Positions 35,252 through 47,339 of a stretch of DNA of 64,000 nt are shown here, one piece after another. The number at the start of each line of letters is the position of its first letter. Within the stretch, counting starts at the first letter, position 1. Source of the stretch: Clitopilus passeckerianus (Eukaryota > Basidiomycota > Agaricomycetes > Agaricales > Entolomataceae); the NCBI GenBank assembly GCA_944990035.1, contig CALYLX010000141.1:372001-436000 (forward strand), in the 5' to 3' direction. The notes beneath the pieces are model-generated. The model was not told the origin of the DNA, did not search any database, and saw only the letters and a list, made by a program, of their open reading frames with translations. A program made the translations under genes and the position numbers.

Positions 35252-38200
35252 ATGCCAAATCTACTTGATCGTGCTAAGAAGAAATTTCGAGACGCATCAG
35301 TCGGCGGATTATTTGCCCGTCGCAGCACCCCATCCCCAAACGCGACGGCAACCCTGGCTAATCGCTCATTGCCTTGCCTTCTGCCTGAACCTCCAATCTC
35401 TAACTTACCTGCTCAAGAACTCGACTTGGTGTACCCCCGCTGTGAAATACCTGAAATATCTGTTTCCCCTGATATCCACCGTTCTGTAAGGATAAACTCC
35501 CATCTTTGAAACTGACCACGTTAACTCAATTGACCTTATTCCAGTCCTCAGGAAATAGCCAACCATCAATCAACCCCTTGCCCCCTTCTACGCTGGCAGC
35601 ACCAGAATCCCATCCTGTCTCATGCGAGCTAAGCCAGGTGTCTGGAGCACAAGCAAACACTTCCGGAATCGATCATATCGCGGCGCCAGTCGCTAGATCT
35701 GCATCGTCCTTACATCTTGAGGGCTCAGCAACAGGCCTTTATCACTCCGTCGAAGCTTCCGGGGCCTTACAGGACCTAACGACCCCGCCCCTGATGTCCA
35801 TATCTACCCGACCATTGGCGAGCGCAGATGCAGCAACCCCGAGACGCAATATCTCCAAAGACGCACACGACCCAGTCGCCAGTGCTTTCTTCTCTCCTCG
35901 ATTTTCCCCCGAGCCCATTTCCATCCGAAACGAACCCACTCTGACGTCTCGTCAACAAGTGGCACATTCCATAACCGAGAATACTCGCAGCATCGGCCAA
36001 GCCACTTCTCAAGACACTTCTGATGCAACAGCTGCTCAAGGTCCCCAAGAACAATTGCAGGGAGGACATGTCAACTTGACCATTGTTGGCAACAAATTCA
36101 GCACGGGGAATGACAATAGTATCTATGCCGTCGCTGGAGACCTGACAATCAACAAAGGCCCCAATTCACCAATGCTGGTAAGTTATCAACGGTTGATGCC
36201 ATCCAGTACTCCTGCTGACGCAGAAAAGGACCAGCTATACGCACTGCTCAAGCCAGTAGACGCGGCGTATGACTGTTACACATCCAGTGCCAATCAACGA
36301 TCCCTGTGCTTCGAGGGTACCCGCAAACAGCTCCTAAGCGACATACGCAGCTGGATAGCCGGAGAGGGTAATCAAGCACCAATATATGTCTTGGACGGTG
36401 TGGCCGGTATCGGAAAGTCAACAGTAGCCCAAACAGTCGCTAAGCAAGCAGACGACTCTGGGATCCTTGGTGCAAGCTTTGTCTTCACAAGAGATGAGGA
36501 GATGAAGAAGACGGCGAGATACTTCTTCTCCACGGTTGCATACCAACTTGCTCGCTACGACGGATCATTTGCTCAGCGGATAACTGAAGCAGTGAAGCAA
36601 AACCCCGATGCTGTGACGAAGAACCTCCAGCCACAATTCCTATCCCTGATTTTCGACCCACTTCGCGAACTACTGTCCCCGAACCAACCCACAATCCTAA
36701 TTGTCATCGATGCGCTTGATGAATGCGACGAACAGGAAGCCCAAGCCCTCTTAAGCCTCATCGCTCAATACATCAACAACCTTCCCCGGCTCAAATTCTT
36801 CATCACTTCCCGTCCCGAGTTGCATATTCGGAATGTTCTCGACCACGACAAACACCATGAGCTATTCCATTTGCACGACATCGAAGACTCAATCGTACAC
36901 TCTGATATCCGGCTATATCTCCATTCCCTCTTATCAGTCGAGCAAGTGCAGAAACGATTCCCCCATCGTCGGCCCCCGTGGCAGCTGAGTGCGGAAAGAA
37001 TGGAGATGCTATGCGGCATTTGTGGAACCCTCTTCATCATTGCATCTACGACCACGAAATTCATCCTTGACACCAAAAGATCGGATCCCGAAAAACAGCT
37101 CTCACGCCTACTTGAAGGCGTCTCACCTACAGACTTCCGCGGCTCGAGTCGCACCGACGCTATGGACAAGTTCTATATTCAAATCCTCCGTTCCGCTGCA
37201 CCTGACGATCTCGAAAACAACGATGATTGGGTGGATCATTATCAATCCATTGTTGGCGCAGTCATTGTCCTTCAGAACCCTCTTCCTTGTCAAGCACTAT
37301 CCCAATTACTCGAGATGAAAGCCGATGACATTTCAGCCACGCTGCTCCACCTCCATTCTCTTGTTGCACCAAGTGGACCAAATCTGGTATTCCGGGTGCA
37401 CCACAAATCATTCCCTGATTTCATAACCGACAAGCATCGCATTGAGAAAGCCCTGAAGACTTCTCCAGCAGATACCTCAAGCTTCCCCCCTATGCGATAT
37501 CTGATTGACGAGAAAGCACATCATCTCCAAATTGCCAAAGCATGCTTTCGAGTCATGCGCTACCACTTGAGTGGGAACATGGCCAAGCTGTCTCCACAAG
37601 ACTGGCACAAGGATATGTCTGAGTTGGAGGGAAATGCTGTGCGCAAGTTTATTCCAGATGAACTTGCTTATGCTGGAATGCACTGGGCATCCCACCTGCA
37701 GGCAGCAGAACAGGTTGATGATGAAGTTCAGCATTGCCTCTGGGACTGGACACTCCATGACATCTTTGCTTGGCTTGAGACAATGTGTATTGTTGGTCAA
37801 ACAGAGAATATATATTGGACCCTTGAAAAGGCAATTACTACTATTGTGAGTAAAGCTGTCCATGTAGCTATACAAGCCCCAACCCTTTTGTAAAGTTGCT
37901 GACTTTTGAGATGATAGAATATGCATGCAGGGGCTTGGGCAGAGCAAACTAAGATTCAAACAATGCTCTCTGACACACAACGACTAGTGCAGCAGAGTCA
38001 TGGTGCGCTAAAGCTATCCCCAATGCATATATACTGGTCATGCCTTCCATTTCTACCCCAAGGGTCAGCATTGTATAAATCCTGCAGTGCTAGCCTGAGG
38101 AATGGCATGGTGCAAGTTATGGTCGGGGTTGAGAATGAGTGGTCACCTACACTTGCAACTCTAGCGGGCCATTCTTCCCAAGTCACATCAGTTGCATTCT

Positions 38201-40279
38201 CAACTGATGGCTCAAGACTTGCATCAGGATCCTGGGACAAGACAGTCAGGCTGTGGGATGGCAAGACAGGTGCTCATATGGCCACCCTCAATGGCCATTC
38301 TTCCTTTGTCACATCAGTTGCATTCTCAACTGATGGCTCAAGACTTGCATCAGGATCCAACGACAGCACAGTCAGGCTGTGGGATGGCAAGACAGGTGCT
38401 CATATGGCCACCCTCAATGGCCATTCTTCCTTTGTCACATCAGTTGCATTCTCAACTGATGGCTCAAGACTTGCATCAGGATCCGACGACGGGACAGTCA
38501 GGCTGTGGGATGGCAAGACAGGTGCTCATATGGCCACCCTCAATGGCCATTTTTTCTCTGTCACATCAGTTGCATTCTCAACTGATGGCTCAAGACTTGC
38601 ATCAGGATCCAACGACAGCACAGTCAGGCTGTGGGATGGCAAGACAGGTGCTCATATGGCCACCCTCAATGGCCATTTTTTCTCTGTCACATCAGTTGCA
38701 TTCTCAACTGATGGCTCAAGACTTGCATCAGGATCCAACGACAGCACAGTCAGGCTGTGGGATGGCAAGACAGGTGCTCATATGGCCACCCTCAATGGCC
38801 ATTCTTCCTGGGTCACATCAGTTGCATTCTCAACTGATGGCTCAAGACTTGCATCAGGATCCAACGACAGCACAGTCAGGCTGTGGGATGGCAAGACAGG
38901 TGCTCATATGGCCACCCTCAATGGCCATTCTTCCCAAGTCACATCAGTTGCATTCTCAACTGATGGCTCAAGACTTGCATCAGGATCCATCAACAGCACA
39001 GTCAGGCTGTGGGATGGCAAGACAGGTGCTCATATGGCCACCCTCAATGGCCATTCAAATTGGGTCACATCAGTTGCATTCTCAACTGATGGCTCAAGAC
39101 TTGCATCAGGATCCAACGACAGCACAGTCAGGCTGTGGGATGGCAAGACAGGTGCTCATATGGCCACCCTCAATGGCCATTCTTCCTGGGTCACATCAGT
39201 TGCATTCTCAACTGATGGCTCAAGACTTGCATCAGGATCCTGGGACAAGACAGTCAGGCTGTGGGATGGCAAGACAGGTGCTCATATGGCCACCCTCAAT
39301 GGCCATTCTTTCTTTGTCACATCAGTTGCATTCTCAACTGATAGCTCAAGACTTGCATCAGGATCCATCGACAGCACAGTCAGGCTGTGGGATGGCAAGA
39401 CAGGTGCTCATATGGCCACCCTCAATGGCCATTCAGAGGAGGTCACATCAGTTGCATTCTCAACTGATGGCTCAAGACTTGCATCAGGATCCAACGACGG
39501 GACAGTCAGGCTGTGGGATGGCAAGACAGGTGCTCATATGGCCACCCTCAATGGCCATTCTTCCTCTGTCACATCAGTTGCATTCTCAACTGATGGCTCA
39601 AGACTTGCATCAGGATCCAACGACAGCACAGTCAGGCTGTGGGATGGCAAGACAGGTGCTCATATGGCCACCCTCAATGGCCATTCTTCCTTTGTCACAT
39701 CAGTTGCATTCTCAACTGATGGCTCAAGACTTGCATCAGGATCCAACGACAGCACAGTCAGGCTGTGGGATGGCAAGACAGGTGCTCATATGGCCACCCT
39801 CAATGGCCATTCTTCCTTTGTCACATCAGTTGCATTCTCAACTGATGGCTCAAGACTTGCATCAGGATCCAACGACAGCACAGTCAGGCTGTGGGATGGC
39901 AAGACAGGTGCTCATATGGCCACCCTCAATGGCCATTCTTCCGCTATCAAGTTATTCACATTTTTGACTAGCTTCTTGACATCAGGTGCGTTGGCCATAG
40001 CAGATGAACTACTCTAGTTCTGACATCTCCCTACCAGCATCAACTGCACCCCAGGCAATCCTCTTGATGCTTGTAGAGCGAGAAGAACCACCTCTTTCTG
40101 GCCTTGTGCTAGCTACATTGACCTCTGATGGAACCTGGAATACCATTCCATTCTGCTGGTTCCCGCCCCATTTAAGTGTTCAAAACCTTGCAGTCAATAA
40201 GGAGGGTTCTTCAGTTGCAATTGGTTGTGCTGATGGTCGTGTCCTTCTCCTTGATATATCCAAAGTGTTCTCCCAGTAA
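35252..40279 (+). CDS. NLR-B: NACHT-WD40 NOD-like receptor, 1597 aa, five exons
   Basis: Exons are 35252-35485, 35545-36177, 36229-37845, 37918-39985 and 40038-40279. Exon 1, 3 and 5 lengths equal those of NLR-A. The second intron (36178-36228, 51 nt) has no stop and is a multiple of three, so retention would add 17 residues. The Gly/Asn-rich segment (about 251-286) includes NKFSTGNDNSIYAVAGDLTI and is 11 residues longer than in NLR-A. NACHT: Walker A GVAGIGKST, Walker B ILIVIDALDECDE, sensor FFITSRPE. Fourteen 42-aa WD40 repeats span 912-1499. N-terminal residues 79-290 are only about half identical to NLR-A, whereas the C-terminal part of exon 3 and the non-variable WD40 residues are almost the same. 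Role inferred from the fungal NACHT-WD40 family: non-self recognition. No known effector domain is seen. Confidence 0.9.
38167..39930 (+). repeat. WD40 repeat array of NLR-B: 14 x 126 bp
   Basis: Fourteen 126-bp units share the consensus of the NLR-A array. Variable triplets at codons 3-5 are SSQ, SSF, FFS, SSW, SNW, SFF, SEE and SSS. At codons 23-25 they are WDK, NDS, DDG, INS, IDS and NDG. One G-to-S change at codon 15 occurs in repeat 10. Repeats 4-5 and 13-14 are identical adjacent pairs, which points to unequal exchange. Confidence 0.97.
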
Positions 40280-40829
40280 TTCATGAGACATTTTTTCTGT
40301 TGTACATATTCACGTGATTCCATCATAGATACAGGTTCCGCGGTTTATTATCACTTTTGAAAGGTTCCCTGTTCATACTTATACCACGGCCAATTTCCCT
40401 TCTTTTGTTGACCGTATATATCCTATAGTCTCCCTCTCTAACCTTGTATTGCAAATGATACATGTCCACATACATCACACCAACTATTGCTTGCTTCCCC
40501 GAGTTTCTTCCCAAGCCTTGTTATCTCAAGATGTCAAGTCAGTATATGCTAAATAGTGTAGTTGAGGTGGCCTGCATGTGATAGAAGTGGAGAGTGGAGG
40601 GACACACCTACAATGCTGAGAGAGGCCGAATGATGATGCCGGATGCTTCTGGGAGGCCTATGAGAGTTTGACCAGTGAACTTGAAAGTGGCCAAGCAGCG
40701 TCACCTTGTGCTCGGAAAGGTGACTCTTGTGTAGGCTGGGTACCATCTCAGTACAAATAGTGGTCAGTGTATATCATCCACGCACCATGATCATTTACTG
40801 GCTCTTATCTGTCCTTGGTAGTTGTATAT
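40280..40829. other. NLR-B 3' flank
   Basis: Non-coding counterpart of 12,164-12,707, nearly identical to it. It ends at the target site of the solo LTR. No gene seen. Confidence 0.5.
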
Positions 40830-40834
40830 GCTAC

Positions 40835-41407
40835 TGTCATGACCCACCCTTTAGGGGGTTCATACATCGATCCCCATCGCTCTAGAACCCCCGCATTTCG
40901 CCTAGAACCATGTATCCATGTTCCATGGACTCCCTGGTTACCCCCTAGCGATGCACAGTCATGCACAGTTCTTGGTTGTCCCCCAACTGTCCCCCCATGA
41001 CTCTACCTGACTCACTTACCTCCCTGACTCTTACTGACTCATATGGCCTCTAGTAGAGTATTCTATAGTATATATACCACCTCTAGACATCGTATTTCCT
41101 TACCCTTGATATACTAGTAAACCCACCTGTCTTGTTCTTGTCTCTTTTCTCTCCTCTCGCTTTTCTGCACAGCCACAGCATCGGAGGTCTTCTACCTTCG
41201 CTTTGGCACACTGTATACTATCTAGAACACCCAATAGACCCCCGGATCTGGTGTCAGACCATTTCCCTTTGTATTCCACTGCTTCCCAAACCCCCTAGAA
41301 GGTCCTACAACCCCTAAACCCCCCAAAACTCCGGTCACTTCCTGCATACCTGCCTAGTGGGATCTCTCAGAAGGTCTTGTCTATCCAGGAATAGTCGGGT
41401 CCTTACA
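40835..41407. mobile_element. Solo LTR, 573 bp, with 5-bp target duplication
   Basis: The element begins TGTCATGACCC and ends GGTCCTTACA, matching the TG...CA ends of LTRs. It is flanked by GCTAC on both sides (40,830-40,834 and 41,408-41,412). Unit 1 has a single GCTAC and no insert at 12,708-12,712. A TATA-rich stretch near 41,060-41,085 fits an LTR promoter. No internal retrotransposon sequence or second LTR is present, so it is a solo LTR left by recombination. The Ty3/gypsy or Ty1/copia type cannot be decided from this. Confidence 0.92.
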
Positions 41408-41412
41408 GCTAC

Positions 41413-42160
41413 CAGCTTCGAGTTTTGAGATTGTCAAGAACCCTAGGACCTATTGTAGACTCTGGAGAGCAAAGTACACAGTCAGTGAAGGTCAAGGAAT
41501 ATATGCGAACAAAGGACGTGCCTTTTGTTTGCCGTGCAACATGCCGTCGGGAAAACAGGGCAGTCAGACGAGGGAGCAGGAGTCTAGGCAGACACAAAAA
41601 GCCCGACATTTTGGAAATGGTGACAGCCAGGCTGAGCCTGGAGTGGTGTTGCATGAAAGATGAAGAGTGTTTCGTGGAAGTCCGGCTTTTCATGCTAGAG
41701 AGCTTGCTCAGTCCCGGAGACGAGGTAAGATTCCCTCAAGGTTCAAAGACGCATTTGAGGAGCGAATTTAAACGATAATTTGGCTGCTGCAAAGAGTATC
41801 CCCAGTTTGTTGAGTGGTGTCATGAGTGCAATGGTGGTCAGAAGAATGCCAGAGTTTCAGCTTTGATGCGAAGTTCAAAGTCGGCGACCTGCCCTAACAC
41901 TGGCACGCGTCTCATGTTTGACCTCTTACCCTCATGGTGTCGTAATCTCATCCATTGGCGTCAGGAAAATCAAGCATTCTGAGCAACCTTTTGACGAACA
42001 CCTCTTCATGCATCAACGTCTCCTCAGCAGAGAAATGCCCTTGTGAAAATACGCGAGAAGTGACGCTCCTGGTCGACGGTTCGATCTCTTCCGGTTGAAC
42101 ACTTGAACTTTGCTTTCAACCCACTCTTCTCACTCATCCTCGACCATCCTCACCTGCCAA
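41413..42160 (+). other. Unassigned region, counterpart of 12,713-13,460
   Basis: It carries the same conserved open frame (41,519-41,778) as unit 1, ending at the same stop, with no recognisable domain. The rest holds only short frames. Confidence 0.25.
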
Positions 42161-43700
42161 TCTGTACAAATGTGAAGCGTGGAAGACGAATTACCGACGC
42201 CGACGTTCATATTCACCTCATAGACGCCATACGCTGGCCTGCAAGGGACCCAACCCATTAACCCAGCTTCCGAACCTCAATGTTGTCGCTACTCGTGCTC
42301 AAGAGGGTGGCTGGCCTTTAGAATATTCCAAACACCACGTCCAATATTCAGCCAAACCGTCCACTGTTAAGAACACACCGTCCAACTGAATGACCGCCTC
42401 GTACTTTTTGCACCACCTGCAGTTCGGTATCGGACGGCCGAGCTGCAAGCGTGAGCATGCCGCTACCGTTTTCGACGGGCCAGCTGGTGAAATGTGGGTT
42501 CCATAGGTGTGGCTGCCGATGCAGAGTTGAGGGAAAAGAGCTAGTGTATATCGTTGGTATTTGCACGTTGGAGCTCAAGCTCTACGTACTAGTGCAGGTA
42601 AATTCATCTGTTTCTTACTGCAAAGGGACTTATATCTAACTTGCCCTACTTAGGTCTTTGGCGAAAAACTGCCGTCACAGAGATGCCCTGCCATTCTACT
42701 CAATCTTTCGCAAAAACTAGACCGGAGACTCGTCCATACTCCCCACCAACATGTTTGGCTTGGACAGGTAGGAGCAGTCCTGCTAGACATGGCCTTCCAG
42801 CTTCATGAATTACACTGCAGTCGAGCAGTATGAAGAGAATGCCACGACCAGCGCTCAAAGGGCAGAGCCAAGGATACGTAGCCTGGGCGGCACCTGTTGG
42901 AACCTTATGGCCGCCTCCATATCCCCGTGCCCCAGCTCGTACTTCCCCAGGACACGACAAGCACGACGCGGATCCAGTTGCATATTCCAAGAACCCGCTA
43001 CATCAGAAAAATATATGCCAACTTGGCCATACTTGGCCAAAACATGAATTGGCACAGTACTTGATAACTTTTATAAGTATGCATAAGTAAGCTATAAGTG
43101 CTACAAGTTAGGCTGCAAGTTATGTCTACTTAATGCTTTACTTGATGTTTCATCAAGTTCCCACAAGTTGATATCAAGTTGGCATATATTTTCCTGATGT
43201 ATATCCATTCCACGACCAGTCCTCGCACCCTACTAGTACCTCAAACTCCCGTTAGTCTGAGCAAGATGATTGACTCCGAGGTTCTTCAGCGAGAGCTTCT
43301 GGCCAACCCAAGCTCGAGCCGCTACCTTCCGCGTCGGTGCCCATCCCATGAGCACGAGGCGTGTCGTTGGTTATCGTCATTTCCTATGGGTCCACGTCCA
43401 CCCAACCATCGCGATCCTTGGTCTGAGGAGCCTGAGAGCTTTCAACCTGGCCATCAGCTGCCTGGAATCGAGTACCATTCTCGCCTCTGAAGCAGTACAG
43501 GTCCTTAACGGAGGCCAATTAACCTCCGACACATAATACGGGGGATATCTTGACCATCGAGTGCTCAGCGACCGGGAACAAATGGTGCGGGAACGCCCAT
43601 TGAAGACTTCTCGCTCTTCGAGCCTTCTAGGCCCTTTGCTAGGTCGTAGGCGTATTTAAATGGACTTTACGGACTTCGAATATTTTACTTGTTCTCCATT
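42161..43700 (+). pseudogene. Decayed gene of family 2, unit 2 copy, split by a MITE
   Basis: Counterpart of 13,301-14,700 with the same pieces in broken frames. The MITE at 43,001-43,199 interrupts the LHIP..VLPQD region. Downstream, a deletion relative to unit 1 near 43,300 removes part of the linker before RRCPSHEHEACRWLSSFPMG. Function unknown. Confidence 0.45.
43001..43199. mobile_element. MITE, 199 bp, 25-bp TIRs, TA target duplication
   Basis: The left end starts CATCAGAAAAATATATGCCA and the right end is its reverse complement with one mismatch over 25 bp. TA flanks both sides (42,999-43,000 and 43,200-43,201). Unit 1 keeps the single TA at the empty site (CCCGCTATATCC near 14,285-14,296). 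The interior is AT-rich with repeated CAAGTT/AACTTG motifs, and no coding capacity is present. The size and TA duplication fit a Tc1/mariner-type MITE. Confidence 0.93.
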
Positions 43701-43979
43701 TCTGCCTGTATATGTATTTGCACGACACCTGTTCACTATTTCCCCCCTAGTTACGATTTTCATGGAACCGTAGTATTATAATCGCATTCCCCATACGTAC
43801 AAAGCGGTAGTATCTACACACTGTTCGCGCTATGACACCTCCCACCGCCATGTCCTCGTTGTAGCACCCGTCATGCCCATTTGCTTCTCGTTCTCCTACT
43901 TAGACGTCCCACGCCTGATCATGTTTGACCTGAAAGTCGTCGTGAATGTTCAGGGAGACAGTGTAGCATGCACTACACG
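43701..43979. other. No gene seen
   Basis: A diverged stretch relative to unit 1, with only chance frames. Confidence 0.3.
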
Positions 43980-46450
43980 TTGACAATCAGCAACTACCAC
44001 AATCAGTATGGAGCAGCCAGACATACCACGGAGAGAAATAGAAAGGCACCAAACATTCATGCCAGACACTGGTAGCCGAGAGCGAGCGTTTCCTCTCAGC
44101 CTGAACTGCAAACCAAAACAGCTGGTTAGGAGTGTAGGCGAAGGCAATGGCAAGAAAAAACATACCGAGGATGGCGTGCTGGTCGCGTTCTCGCAGAGTT
44201 TTGGAGTGTATTATGTACCAGCGGGGTTCAGCGACAAGGCCACGCTGGAGTCGAACTCGAGCATAGTTGAGGATGTTGCAAAATTGAGAGAGCTCTTCAT
44301 ACGGATATGATCGAAGGCACTCCAACTTCAACTTCAGGCTGGATCAGGGGGCAGGCTGTTGTCGACATTATTGTGCCTAGCAAGAGACACAGTTAGCTCG
44401 CGCTCGAAGAAGTTGAGGACATAGAAGCTGAAATAAAGAATCAAGTGGACAACGACGGGTTCATACCGCTGGGAAGAGATTGAAACAACTAGAAATCACA
44501 AGGTCGGCAGGAAAGACGAAATTCGTGACAGCAGGGGTAGAGCAAATGGATCAAATCCGGAATTGAACCCACCTGTATATCAACACCCTCCTCTCGGACC
44601 GCCGACTCTTGATTCCCAGACTCCTCCAGCCATGGGCTCTCGCACTATCGCCATGCCAGCCGGAATTCTTGCCATCTTGAAATGAGGTTCTAGCATCGTG
44701 TTAGTGAGGCCTTGCAGCTGCCGTCCGATCCGGTGGGTGGATGTGGATCGGTAGGAAATGTGCTGCCAGGTCCCATTCGAATGCGCAGCGACGCAACCGG
44801 GGAGGATGCGGCGGAGCGAAATAACGTCGAGCTCGGAGCATCCAAGCTCAGGCGAGAGGCTCGCAGAAGAGCTCGGAGTTGCTCATCTTGGCCTAGGGGA
44901 ATGGGGAGCAGATGTGGTAGAGTGTTGGCGAAGATGCTCCCCGAGTGGACGTAACGGGTTATCTGGATCCGCTGAGGCATATATCGTGTGGGCTGGGGGA
45001 GCACGAAACGGGTGCTCGGGTATATAAAGGCGACGATAGCGTGCAAACGCAAGTAGCTGGGGCTTCGTTTTCCTGGCTCCGCCCTTCGAATTTTGCTCGT
45101 AACATGCTCCTCGCGCTCCTCGGGTGCAGGCAAGGTGTTCCTTAGAGTTGGGAGGCTAGATCTGGCAGTACCGCCGCGACCTGTCCCGGCCGAAGGCGTG
45201 GGTGGGGAGCACGGAGGAGCGTAGGATCCTGTTCCCGCTAAAGTCCAAAGGAAATGAAGGGACATCTTCGTGCCGTGGGCCTGATGAAAAGTCACGACTT
45301 CTAACAAGAGGATGTTAGATATAGATCGTGTTGTGGTAAGAAATGCATGAATGTACCTGCGCTGGGCTTAGCTCCTATATGTGAACACTGGCGTTATGCG
45401 CTGGTCCTCCCCCGGCAATTCTTCATCGACATTTACACCCCATCGTCGTGAGGTATCCCCCTTGGAGGGTGCATAGAATCTTCACGTTCGGGAGGTCCAT
45501 CTAGAACGTCAAAAAAGGCCCAGGTTTGCTGCTCGACAGCAGACTGCAGGCGGCAGAGAGATTGTGAGGTCGTCATTTAGCTGGACGAGGCGTTCTTGAC
45601 GGTGGGCGGTTTGGTTGGACATTGAATGTATTTTGAGGGTTCATGAAGGCCAGCCATACTCTCAAACATGAGTAGAGCCAACATTGAGGCTCAGAAGCTC
45701 GGTCACTGGTTTTCTTAAGCCTGCTAATCAAACGGACGGGTGAGCACAGGAGGCGACTAAGAGCAGGAAGAAGAACATACGTAAGAGGGTAAGATGCGTT
45801 TGTTGTCGCAGAATTTATGCGTATCATGTACTAGCGGGTTTGAGCACCAAGTAAAGGAGTCAAGCGTGGCGGATAAGTTTGCAAGCTGGAGAAAGCTCTT
45901 CCACACGGATACGCCTTGAGGCAACAAGGTTCAATTTTGACAATGACGTCCGAGGTGGCCCATTGAAACGGCAAGATTGGGGAGAAAATTTGATGACGTC
46001 GTCGTTGTGCCTAACAAGAGATTTGGTTAGCTCAAAGAACCAATCGAAGCAAGGTTGAGGAAATAGAAGCAACAATAAAATTCGAGTGGGTAGCGACGGT
46101 TTGAGCCGATTTGAAAAGAGATTGAAATACCAGATATGACAAGGTTGGCAGAAAGACGGCAACTGAGGCGGCAAGGTAGAGCAAATCTGGAATTGAACCC
46201 ACCTTGCATAAACTCCCTTCTCTTGAACCGTCGACTGTTGACTAGTCGACTGCTTGATACCTCAAGCCATAGGCTCTGGCACCATACAGGCTATCCTTCA
46301 CGCCAGCCGAAAGTCTTGCTATCTTGGAACAGATTTTTGCATCAGTTTTGGCGGGCCCTGCACCTGCAATCACATCTGCCATCCGACCCAGAATCTTCAA
46401 GCAGGTAAGTTAGAGGAGTCGCCATCCTAACGAGGTTGCATGTTTATGAA
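43980..46450 (-). pseudogene. Decayed family 2 genes on the minus strand, unit 2
   Basis: Counterpart of 15,241-17,480. Pieces include SYPYEELSQFCNILNYARV (near 44,290-44,235, also in unit 1) and a 205-codon frame at 44,690-45,307 that is open in a different register from its unit 1 homologue. Stops interrupt the other pieces. No domain recognised. Confidence 0.4.
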
Positions 46451-46944
46451 CTGAGGGCGGAGTGTCCATTGAAGGGTCAGGAGGAGACTTGAAGTGGTGA
46501 GGAAACGAGCACAATGGCACGGCAGCATGGCAGCTGAATTTCTGGCGTCTGTTGTTTGGAACGAAGGCCATCACCTTCGGAAACACATACCGAGGCGATC
46601 ACGGCCTTTGATTCTGACGGTCCTTGCCCTGCCTTCGCTCTTGCTTTGCTCGCCCGAAACCCAAAACCGACGATGCCATACTGCGGCTTTTGAGCACGCA
46701 TTATAAAATATCATACAGAACTTCTGGTTCATGAAACTTTGATATAATTGACACATCCGAATGTAGCTCTGAACCACAACTTTGTCTACAACCTTTCGTA
46801 AACTCGGGTTGGCAATGACCAGCACCAAAGCCTGCTCCTCTTTCTCCGGTCGGAAGACCGAACTGGGCAAAAACTCTGAGGTTTAACGATGTCTGGTACA
46901 GCTTTTCATGCGCTTCCGATAGGGTGATACTAACCGCCTCATTG
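46451..46944 (-). pseudogene. Minus-strand coding-like fragment, unit 2
   Basis: Frame 46,571-46,870 starts MPSSVFRPEKEEQALVLVIA and parallels 17,633-17,917 for about 60 residues. After that the two copies shift relative to each other. Probably a former first exon. Function unknown. Confidence 0.3.
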
Positions 46945-47339
46945 ACACAGAACCGCTCAGCACCATAGAAGATCCAAGCAAACACATATCTCCCCGAGGA
47001 GAAACGAAAGCAGGCGATTTCTGTGGAGAACTTAGTCGAACAACCACCCGGAAAAAGTCAGGATCGTGAACGATTTACCGTCCATTGAGTGAGTTCCTTC
47101 ATACTTCTCTGCACTTTTCTTTTACTAACGGCTGCTTCCATCTAAGAACTGCTGCATGCTCGGACTATTAATGCGCTGCTTTCACCCTTGATTGTTCTGG
47201 ATGTCTAATCTAGAGACATGTCCTTGTGCTGAATCACTTGGTCATCCCTGTTCCTCTCCACGAAGGTACGACACTTGCTTGTATAAACTCACAAGATTGA
47301 TTTTGACCTAGTTCTGCACCATCAGTTCTGGAACATACG

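Noticed and set aside
38192..39967. 591-codon open frame overlapping the NLR-B array
   Set aside because: Same repeat-generated shadow as in NLR-A.
40835..41407. Reading the unit 2 insertion as a gene with 61-codon frames
   Set aside because: The TG...CA ends, the 5-bp duplication and the empty site identify it as an LTR; the frames are incidental.
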